A stretch of 37,312 nt of DNA from an uncultured Alphaproteobacteria bacterium (GTDB lineage: Bacteria > Pseudomonadota > Alphaproteobacteria > Micavibrionales > Micavibrionaceae): contig CALDHI010000086.1 in the NCBI GenBank assembly GCA_937941545.1, positions 1 to 37,312 on the forward strand, written 5' to 3'. This document shows, piece by piece, positions 1 through 8,085 of this stretch. The notes under the pieces are model-generated. The model did no database searches. It saw only the letters and a program-made list of their open reading frames with translations, and was not told where the DNA came from. Position numbers and translations under genes: made by a program. Every line of letters begins with the position of its first letter. Position 1 is the stretch's first letter.

Positions 1-1
1 C

Positions 2-1126
2 TCAGCGGGCGGTTCTGCTAAACAAGCGCGTAGCCGTAGAACCCAAGCTATTCTACCTCTTCGTGGTAAAATTCTGAATACAGAGCGTGCGCGTTTTGAT
101 AAAATGTTGGGGTCTGAGCAAGTGGGAACATTGATTACCGCCCTCGGCACGGGCATTGGGCCAGAGGAATTTAACATTGATAAAATCCGCTATCACAAAA
201 TTGTTATCATGACCGATGCGGACGTCGATGGATCACATATCCGTACGTTGTTGCTCACATTTTTCTTCCGTTATATGCCCGAAGTGATTGAGAAAGGCTT
301 TCTCTATATCGCTCAACCACCGCTTTATAAAGTGAAGCGCGGGAATAGCGGTGAGCGTTATTTGAAAGATGATTTGGAGATGGAGCAGTTCTTAATTGAC
401 TCTGCGTTGGGCGATATGACGCTTCGTGCCGCCGATGGTGGTGCGCGTTCAGGCAATGATTTGCGTGATTTGCTGGCGACTATTTCACCGCTTCGTAAAT
501 CTATTGATAATTTGGTGCGTAAAACAGGAAGCCGTGATTTGATTGAACAGGCCGCGATTACAGGCTCGTTCGATGAAAGTATTTTTGAGGGCGAGGCCGG
601 CGAAAAAGCCGCAAATGCTTTGGCGGAACGTATGAATACGCTGGCGATGAAAAACGAAAAAACATGGGGCGGTGAATTTACGCCCGTTGGTGGTTATTTG
701 TTGACGCGGATGGTGCGCGGTGTGAAGGAAACCCTTCGCATTTCTGCCGACCAAGTGCGCTCGCCTGATGCGCGGTCTTTGAACAAAAACCGCAAAATAT
801 TGGAAGATAATTTTGATGGTTTGGCCGAAATCATGATTGGTGACAAAGTGGGCGCGCGTGTGTCTGGCCCGTCTGGCTTCTTCCAATCGGTGATGGAGCT
901 AGGTAAAAAAGGCCTGCAAATGCAACGCTACAAAGGACTGGGTGAAATGAACCCTGAACAATTGTGGGAAACAACTCTTGACCCCGAAGCGCGTATCTTG
1001 CTTCAAGTCAAAGTCAAAGACGCCGAAAAAGCGAGCGAGCTGTTCAGCACATTAATGGGCGACGTCGTAGAACCAAGACGTGAATTCATCCAACAAAACG
1101 CATTGAGCGCGCAGGTGGATATTTAG
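2..1126 (+). CDS. gyrB: DNA gyrase subunit B, 5'-truncated by window edge
   Basis: Frame 2 is open from the window start ([36 protein letters not shown]...), with the TOPRIM motif [21 protein letters not shown] and C-terminal [24 protein letters not shown]. Confidence 0.97.
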   Translation, partial: SAGGSAKQARSRRTQAILPLRGKILNTERARFDKMLGSEQVGTLITALGTGIGPEEFNIDKIRYHKIVIMTDADVDGSHIRTLLLTFFFRYMPEVIEKGFLYIAQPPLYKVKRGNSGERYLKDDLEMEQFLIDSALGDMTLRAADGGARSGNDLRDLLATISPLRKSIDNLVRKTGSRDLIEQAAITGSFDESIFEGEAGEKAANALAERMNTLAMKNEKTWGGEFTPVGGYLLTRMVRGVKETLRISADQVRSPDARSLNKNRKILEDNFDGLAEIMIGDKVGARVSGPSGFFQSVMELGKKGLQMQRYKGLGEMNPEQLWETTLDPEARILLQVKVKDAEKASELFSTLMGDVVEPRREFIQQNALSAQVDI

Positions 1127-1944
1127 TGAGTGAAGAAGAAAATATTGAAGAAAATTTGTCTGAAAAGTTACAGAAGGCTACTGCCTTTCATGCTGAAATT
1201 GATAAATTATATGCTGATATTTTTGCTGATGGCGGAAAAAAAGAAGCATTAGATAATTTTTATGATAGTCTTGAGAAAATATCCTTAAATGTATTTGACG
1301 ACGATGGAATAGAAAAAAAATTAATTTCTCTCCATAAATCAAGCGAAGAAAATTTAGATTATCTAGAAAAACATAAAGATCAGATAGAGATAGATTTTCA
1401 AGATTTATATAATTCTAAAGAAAAGGAAATAAATGATCTTCTTCCAAGTGCTGGGGCAGCTGGGTTAGCAGAAGGATATCATAAATCTAAAGAATATTTT
1501 GGATGTGTATATAAATCTATATTAAATCATATGTTATTTATAAGCCCTTTGGCTGTTACATTTTTATTTGCTACGTATAATTTTTCTGAAGATAAGTTTA
1601 TTAATTTAGAAACATTACAAGACTTAAAAATTGACACTATTTTTATCAAGATTTTGATTTTTTCTCCTTTATTGTTCGTATCATATTTTGGTTTTTCTTC
1701 AATTAGGCTAAATAGAAGAATGTATGAAGAGTACAATCACAAGCAACGTGTGATGCAATTGTATCGTAGCTTTGATGAAGAAATTCAAGGTGAGGCATTT
1801 GATGATGAAAGAAAAGAGTTGATAACTAACATGCTAAAAACAGTATCTCATGAACCCTCAGGAATTATGGGTAAATATGACAAGACAACCTTGTTAGAGG
1901 TTTTAAAAGAGTTAATTAAATCAAAAAATAAAGCTTCTGAATAA
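1126..1944 (+). CDS. Unknown coiled-coil/2-TM protein, GTG start overlapping the gyrB stop
   Basis: 272-aa ORF; acidic/coiled N-terminus, two hydrophobic segments (SILNHMLFISPLAVTFLFATY and IFIKILIFSPLLFVSYFGFS); TAG/GTG overlap with gyrB; stops 1 nt before argS. Confidence 0.85.
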   Translation: MSEEENIEENLSEKLQKATAFHAEIDKLYADIFADGGKKEALDNFYDSLEKISLNVFDDDGIEKKLISLHKSSEENLDYLEKHKDQIEIDFQDLYNSKEKEINDLLPSAGAAGLAEGYHKSKEYFGCVYKSILNHMLFISPLAVTFLFATYNFSEDKFINLETLQDLKIDTIFIKILIFSPLLFVSYFGFSSIRLNRRMYEEYNHKQRVMQLYRSFDEEIQGEAFDDERKELITNMLKTVSHEPSGIMGKYDKTTLLEVLKELIKSKNKASE

Positions 1945-1945
1945 A

Positions 1946-3694
1946 ATGACATCAATAGCACAAAATTTATCTGAAATCTTAGGGAATGCGTTTGAGGGGC
2001 AGGGGTTGCCTTTTGACCTTGGGTTGGTTCGGGTTTCTGACCGTCCTGATTTGGCGCAATTCCAATGTAATGGGGCGATGAGCGCGGCGAAGTTGGCGAA
2101 GAAAAACCCTCGCGAAGTAGCGCAGGGCATCGTGGATGCACTCTCAAATGAAGGCATATTCTCCTCCATTGAAATCGCGGGGCCGGGGTTTATTAACCTG
2201 AATGTCACGGATGCGTATTTGACGCATTACCTATCAGAACTCGAAAATCTAGGCATTAAGTCAACAAGTGAAACACGTCAAATTGTGTTAGATTATGGTG
2301 GCCCAAATGTTGCCAAGGCGTTGCATGTTGGGCATTTGCGTTCGGCGGTTATTGGCTCAACCGTGCGTAATATCCTGAAACTAAAAGGTTATAACGTGTT
2401 GGGTGATATCCATCTTGGGGATTGGGGTACGCAGATGGGTATGTTAATCGGGGATTATTTGCGCGAGGGCGAGAGCGATTTAATTAGCAATGCTAATCCG
2501 CAAAATCCTGATGATGTGAAAAACATTATGACGGATTTCACAGTGCGTTATCCAAAATCTTCAAACGCCGCTAAGGCTGATAAAGAGTTGATGCAAGAGG
2601 CGCGCGACATTACGGTAAAACTTCAAAATAAAGAAGAGCCTTACTTTGGTTTGTGGCAAAAAATTCGTGATATTTCATTGGCGGATATGAAGGTGACCTA
2701 TGATCGTTTAAACGTCACATTTGACCTATGGAAGGGTGAGGCGGATGTGAACGAATATATCGCACCGATGGTTGCGGATTTTAAGGCAAAACAGATCGCC
2801 TATATCAGTGAAGGGGCATTGGTTGTGGATGTGCAAACCAATGAAGATACGAAAAAAATCCCCCCTTTGATGCTGACCAAATCAGACGGTGCGGCGCTCT
2901 ATAGTACAACCGATATAGCGACGATTATTGAGCGAGTGAAACTGTATGACCTTGCGCGTATCGTCTATATTGTTGACCAGCGCCAATCATTGCATTTTGA
3001 ACAGGTCTTCCGTGCCAGCCGTAAAGGGGACGTTGTTGATGATAATGTTGAACTAACCCATGCGGGATTTGGTACGATGAATGGGCCAGACGGTACGCCG
3101 TTTAAAACCCGCACAGGCGGTGTTATGCCTCTTAAAGACTTCATTGATTTAGCCGTTGAAAAAGCGCAAGCGCGCTTAGCTGAAGTGAATTTAGCCGCGG
3201 ATATTGATGCAGATGAGCGTGATGATATTGCCAATAAAGTCGCGATTGCCGCGATTAAATTTGCCGATTTACAAAACCCGCGCCAATCAGATTATATTTT
3301 TGATATGGATCGTATGATGAGTTTTGAAGGCAAAACGGGGCCGTATTTATTATACCAAGCAGTGCGAATTAACTCACTCCTGAAAAAGGTTCAGGGAGAT
3401 GATTTTGAAGGCGCAGATATTTTAATTGAAGACGCGGATAGAGCGTTGATTTTGTTGATGGGGGAGTTTCCTGATGCCGTGAATTTATCCCTGCAACATT
3501 ATGCGCCGCATTACTTATGCGAATATCTCTATCGTTTAGCGCAAGCGTTTAGCTCGTTCTACGGCAACGTTCATATTTTGTCGGAAGACAATGAAGCCTT
3601 ACGTCACAGCCGTTTATTGTTGTGTCATAAAGCGCACACGTATTTATCGCAAGGGTTGGACTTGCTTGGTATTGATATACCAGAAAGAATGTAA
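1946..3694 (+). CDS. argS: Arginyl-tRNA synthetase
   Basis: 582 aa; class I motif GGPNVAKALHVGHLRSAVIGSTVRNI, GDWGTQMG, and a C-terminal DALR-like anticodon-binding region. Confidence 0.97.
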   Translation: MTSIAQNLSEILGNAFEGQGLPFDLGLVRVSDRPDLAQFQCNGAMSAAKLAKKNPREVAQGIVDALSNEGIFSSIEIAGPGFINLNVTDAYLTHYLSELENLGIKSTSETRQIVLDYGGPNVAKALHVGHLRSAVIGSTVRNILKLKGYNVLGDIHLGDWGTQMGMLIGDYLREGESDLISNANPQNPDDVKNIMTDFTVRYPKSSNAAKADKELMQEARDITVKLQNKEEPYFGLWQKIRDISLADMKVTYDRLNVTFDLWKGEADVNEYIAPMVADFKAKQIAYISEGALVVDVQTNEDTKKIPPLMLTKSDGAALYSTTDIATIIERVKLYDLARIVYIVDQRQSLHFEQVFRASRKGDVVDDNVELTHAGFGTMNGPDGTPFKTRTGGVMPLKDFIDLAVEKAQARLAEVNLAADIDADERDDIANKVAIAAIKFADLQNPRQSDYIFDMDRMMSFEGKTGPYLLYQAVRINSLLKKVQGDDFEGADILIEDADRALILLMGEFPDAVNLSLQHYAPHYLCEYLYRLAQAFSSFYGNVHILSEDNEALRHSRLLLCHKAHTYLSQGLDLLGIDIPERM

Positions 3695-3697
3695 GTT

Positions 3698-4384
3698 TTA
3701 AGCCGCGTCTTGCTTGACCTTTGGTTTACGTCCGCGCTTTTTCGGCCGTACGCCATACCCAATGGCTTGTTCAACTTTATCAAGGAACATTTCAGAACCA
3801 ATCGGGCGGCCTGTTTGCAGATGCATTTGAATTTTATCAATATCATCTTTTCTAATAGGGCGAGAAATATAATCTTCCCAATTTTGAACGGCATGAAAAG
3901 ATTTAAACGGCTTTAAAAATTTACAGCGAATGTCCTTGCGTAAATGCGCCTTGGCACTGCTCCAAATATAATTTTGTGGAGCGGGCGCAATCTTCATAAT
4001 AACAGGAAGGTTTTCCATGAAGCGCGCAGCGCCCAGGGCGTTTTTTTCGTCTGCGCAATAAGAAAAGAAACGGTCTTGGAACAAATGCCCGCGCCATCCT
4101 TTTTTTGCATTAATGTAAGAGGTGTAACGGCGATGCCCTTCGCCAATCATGCGCCCCATAATTTTTTTATCTTTTGCGTTCGTTGGCTCCACCAGCCAAT
4201 GAACTTGGTTGGGCATCAGGCAGTAGCTATAGATATGAACGCCTGCATTTCTGAATTGTTCGACCATAATGTCTAAATAGGTTTGAAAATCAGCTTTTTC
4301 AAAAAAAATACGCTCCCCTCGATTGCCCCGCTGGGAAATATGATGGGGATTATTAGGAACTACAATTCGTGCCTGTCTTGCCAT
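3698..4384 (-). mobile_element. RAYT / Y1 (IS200-like) transposase family protein
   Basis: 228 aa; ARQARIVVPNNPHHISQRGNRGERIFFEKADFQTYL, CLMPNQVHWLVEP, RRYTSYINAKKGWRGHLFQDRFFSYCADE are typical of REP-associated transposases. Confidence 0.88.
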
Positions 4385-4556
4385 TGTTGAAGCCTTTTCA
4401 AATTCATGAAGATGTCATGATGACTGAAGTCGAGTTTTATTGCAGAGATGCAATTATTTGATATTTCAAGTATGAATCTGATTTGGGTTTAAGGTCAAGA
4501 AATATATCCTGTCCCTGATAAGATGTGGCTTCTTATCGCCTAGTATGTTATGAATA

Positions 4557-5135
4557 CTAGGTGCTCAAATCTATTTGTGTGCCTCGCAAATTTTGATAAG
4601 GGTTGTTAGGGGATTCAATGGCTTGACCGTTTGACGTACGCCCTAAAATTACATTGGCATCTTTTGGATTAAAATCAAATTCGACGTTAGTCTTTGTTTC
4701 CCCTTGCTCATTTGTGAAGCGTTGAATGAGGCGGAATGAGCCATCATCTTGGCGGTCTATAACATTCTCAAGGGTTGTTGTACTGCCCGAGTCAAGCTGT
4801 TGAATAACAACGCGTTTTGAGCGATCAGGTGTGGTGGTAACTTCTTCAATTCTTAAAAACTCACGCCCATCAGCGGCGGTAAAATTTTGAGTGCGACGAA
4901 ATCCATTTTCAATGTCGGTTGTGTTTGTGGTGTTTTCATTCGATGCGGTAACGCTCTGTTGTGGTGCTTGCGCTCGGTTGTTAGCTTCGTGTGATAAAGT
5001 GACAAGGTCTTGCCCTTGTGACGTAGTTTTAGGTTTTGTTTGCTGTGTAGGCTGTGCTTCACTCGCAGAAGCGCGCTGTTGCAAAATTTGGGAGAGTAAA
5101 TTGTCTATTGGATTCGAAGTACTTTTAATCATCAT
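4557..5135 (-). CDS. Hypothetical Gln/Thr-rich protein
   Basis: 192-aa ORF, low-complexity N-terminus, more ordered C-terminal half (EFLRIEEVTTTPDRSKRVVIQQLDSG...). Confidence 0.6.
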   Translation of the reverse strand: MMIKSTSNPIDNLLSQILQQRASASEAQPTQQTKPKTTSQGQDLVTLSHEANNRAQAPQQSVTASNENTTNTTDIENGFRRTQNFTAADGREFLRIEEVTTTPDRSKRVVIQQLDSGSTTTLENVIDRQDDGSFRLIQRFTNEQGETKTNVEFDFNPKDANVILGRTSNGQAIESPNNPYQNLRGTQIDLST

Positions 5136-5364
5136 TAACCATCAAAAATTAAGGGCGAATGACGTTATATCATTCGACAGTTTCATTTATATGGTTAATT
5201 GGCAATCCTTCGCCGCTTAACGCGTGTGTACTAGACTTGGATATAGTTTAACCAAATACGGCATTATTTTGCAAGTTTTCAAGGATAAGTACGTCAAATA
5301 TATACACAGCTTGTATTTTCTATGTAAAAATTAACCATACGGGCGTAGGGGGTTTACAAACAAC

Positions 5365-6411
5365 ATGACTAAAACAGCATTGATTACAGGCGTTACGGGA
5401 CAAGATGGCGCTATATTAGCCGAGATTCTACTCGAAAAAGGCTATGACGTTCACGGTATGCGGTGTTATTCCGCCGTCCCTGATGAGGGGCGTATTCGTC
5501 ATTTAGAGGGGTTGACTTTGCATTATGGCGATATGAGCGATGGTGGAAATATCACGCGCCTTATTCAAACTATACAGCCCGATGAAATTTATAATTTAGC
5601 AGCAATGAGCCATGTTCATGTTAGTTTCGCTGTCCCTGAAATGGCGGCGAATATAAATGGGTTAGGGTGTTTACGCATTTTAGACGCGTTACGTAACTTG
5701 CAAGCAACAGGAAAAGAGGTGAAATTTTACCAAGCTTCTTCGTCAGAGATGTTTGGGCGCAGCCCGGCCCCACAAAATGAAGACACAATTTTCGCTCCTT
5801 GTAGCCCTTATGGCACGGCAAAGCTTTATGCCTATTGGATGACGCGTAATTATCGTGAGGCTTATGGACTTCATGCCTCAAACGGTATTTTATTTAACCA
5901 TGAAAGTCCAATACGCGGTGAAGAATTTGTAACGCGTAAAATTACTAAGGCGGTATGTGAAATTGAGACAGGATTACGTGAAACTTTATCTTTGGGCAAT
6001 TTAGAAGCCAAGCGCGATTGGGGACATGCGCATGATTATATGATGGGCGCATGGACGATGTTGCAACAATCCGTGGCTGATGATTACGTATTGGCGAGTG
6101 AGGAGGCACATAGTGTTCGTGCGTTTGTAGAAGCGGCATTTAAAGCGGTAGATATTAAAATTATCTGGCAGGGTAAGGGCGTAGACGAGATTGGTGTTCA
6201 TAAAGAAACGGGTCAAACTCTCGTTGTTGTTGATCCTACATTTTATCGTCCGCAAGAAGTACATCATTTGTTGGGAGATGCGACGAAAGCCAAGAAGATT
6301 TTAGGATGGAAGCCTCATTATGATTTTGAAGATTTGGTGCGTGACATGATTGAAGTGGATAGGTTGGTTGCGCCAAAAATAATGAAGGAGCCTAAGGTTA
6401 AAATTGTTTGA
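5365..6411 (+). CDS. gmd: GDP-mannose 4,6-dehydratase
   Basis: 348 aa; TALITGVTGQDGAILAEILLEKGYDVHG (Rossmann), IYNLAAMSHVHVSF, YQASSSEMFG, SPYGTAKLYAYW, HESPIRGEEFVTRKIT. Confidence 0.95.
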   Translation: MTKTALITGVTGQDGAILAEILLEKGYDVHGMRCYSAVPDEGRIRHLEGLTLHYGDMSDGGNITRLIQTIQPDEIYNLAAMSHVHVSFAVPEMAANINGLGCLRILDALRNLQATGKEVKFYQASSSEMFGRSPAPQNEDTIFAPCSPYGTAKLYAYWMTRNYREAYGLHASNGILFNHESPIRGEEFVTRKITKAVCEIETGLRETLSLGNLEAKRDWGHAHDYMMGAWTMLQQSVADDYVLASEEAHSVRAFVEAAFKAVDIKIIWQGKGVDEIGVHKETGQTLVVVDPTFYRPQEVHHLLGDATKAKKILGWKPHYDFEDLVRDMIEVDRLVAPKIMKEPKVKIV

Positions 6412-7333
6412 TTTGAATGGTAAAAAGATTTGGGTTGCGGGTGAAACAGGCATGGTGGGGCGTGCGGTTTTACGCGCTCTTAATAAGTATGAGTGTGAAA
6501 TTTTATCTGCCTCGCATGATGTGTTGGATTTAACTAATCAGGCGCAAACATTTGAATGGTTAGAAGCCCATAAGCCTGACGTTGTGATTATGACGGCGGG
6601 TAGGGTTGGCGGAATTGGCGCGAATGCTTCAGATAAAGCAGGGTTCCTATATGAGAATTTGGCCCTGGCGCAAAATGTTATTCATGGCGCGTATCAAGCG
6701 CAGGTAGAGAAGTTACTTTATCTGGGGTCATCATGTATTTATCCGAAAGAATCTGCGCAGCCTATCAAAGAGGAAGCTTTATTGACGGGCGCGTTGGAGC
6801 CGACTAATGAAGGCTATGCGTTGGCAAAAATTGTAGGGGTGAAGTTGTGTGAATATTATAATAAACAATATGGCTGTAACTTTATTTCTGCGATGCCGTG
6901 CAACCTCTATGGGCCGTATGATAATTTTAATGGACAAACATCACACGTGATCCCTGCGCTGATGATGAAAATGCATCAGGCTAAGACTAATGGAGCGGAG
7001 CAGGTGACGCTTTGGGGAACAGGCGATCCATTGCGTGAGTTTCTTCATGTTGATGATTTGGCGCGAGGGTGTGTGCATTTGTTAGAGCATTATAATGAGG
7101 CACAAACTATCAATATTGGTAGTAATGAAGAAGTGTCTATTAAAGGGTTAGTTATGATGATAGCGGAGGTCGTTGGGTATGAGGGCAAAATTAATTTTGA
7201 TACGGATAATCCTGATGGAGCAATGCGTAAATTGCTTGATAATAGTAAGGTTGATGTTATCGGTTGGAAAAAATCAATAAGCTTGGAAAATGGATTAAAG
7301 AAGACTTATGAGTGGTTTTTAACGAATGTCTAG
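6404..7333 (+). CDS. fcl: GDP-L-fucose synthase
   Basis: 309 aa, TTG start overlapping gmd; VAGETGMVGRAV, AGRVGGIGANASDKAGFLYENLALAQNVIHGAY, LGSSCIYPKE, NLYGPYDNF. Confidence 0.94.
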   Translation: MFDLNGKKIWVAGETGMVGRAVLRALNKYECEILSASHDVLDLTNQAQTFEWLEAHKPDVVIMTAGRVGGIGANASDKAGFLYENLALAQNVIHGAYQAQVEKLLYLGSSCIYPKESAQPIKEEALLTGALEPTNEGYALAKIVGVKLCEYYNKQYGCNFISAMPCNLYGPYDNFNGQTSHVIPALMMKMHQAKTNGAEQVTLWGTGDPLREFLHVDDLARGCVHLLEHYNEAQTINIGSNEEVSIKGLVMMIAEVVGYEGKINFDTDNPDGAMRKLLDNSKVDVIGWKKSISLENGLKKTYEWFLTNV

Positions 7334-8085
7334 CGTGCGAGAAGAGCGTGGTAGAAATGAAATCCACCGCCAGTTTGTGATGAAAAGCAGGCAGTATTTT
7401 TGCCTTCATGAATAGGATAGGATGTTAAATTAATACTCCCAACGTTGTTGTCAAATGATCCTATTGCTTTTCCTGTAGTGACGCCCTGAAAAAAAGAACT
7501 GGGGTCTTCAGTAATAGTCTTATCGTTAAAAATTTGATAATTTAATTCTTCGCATATTTCTTGTTTAATCCAATTCAATTGGATTAAAAGATCGTCTTTA
7601 CTAGATCCACTGATATTTAATCCAGATATTTCATTTTCTGCAACAAAGTAAAAATTTCCATAGCTTGCCTCAGCGCCATTTGAGCTATCTAGCCATTGTG
7701 TAACGGGGGCGTCATAGTTTATTTTCCCACCGACATCATCAAAAATATGACAAGATTTATCGGTGGGGGCGTTGGGGTTGGTGTAACCTGCGACGACATC
7801 GTTTTCAAAACTTATCTCACTCTCACTGCATCCGTTTCGGCGTACACGGTCAACGGCGCCTTCGACGAGTCGGGCGTAGTTTAGAATTTCTTGTGCGGCA
7901 ATCTTTGCTTGTTGTTTGGATAAGTTTCCTGCACCTTGATCGGCACTGCGTGAGAAGCTATACATCAACGCGCCAAAAAGGAATACGCCAAGTAGGATAA
8001 GAATAAAAACGTTTCCTGCTTCTCGTGTTCTATTATTATAAGAAGTTCTTTTTTTATTCTGCCGCATCGGGAACACCTTCATCAT
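7330..8085 (-). CDS. Pilin/pseudopilin-like single-TM protein next to DotL
   Basis: 251 aa; basic N-terminus then REAGNVFILILLGVFLFGALMYSFSR hydrophobic helix; overlaps the dotL 3' end. Confidence 0.7.
   Translation of the reverse strand: MMKVFPMRQNKKRTSYNNRTREAGNVFILILLGVFLFGALMYSFSRSADQGAGNLSKQQAKIAAQEILNYARLVEGAVDRVRRNGCSESEISFENDVVAGYTNPNAPTDKSCHIFDDVGGKINYDAPVTQWLDSSNGAEASYGNFYFVAENEISGLNISGSSKDDLLIQLNWIKQEICEELNYQIFNDKTITEDPSSFFQGVTTGKAIGSFDNNVGSINLTSYPIHEGKNTACFSSQTGGGFHFYHALLAR

Noticed and set aside
485-886. 133-aa minus-strand ORF within gyrB
   Set aside because: Fully antisense to conserved GyrB sequence.
5365-7333. Possible capsule/LPS biosynthesis island around gmd-fcl
   Set aside because: Only these two sugar-nucleotide genes are present. 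No glycosyltransferase or polymerase flanks them, so no island is supported.
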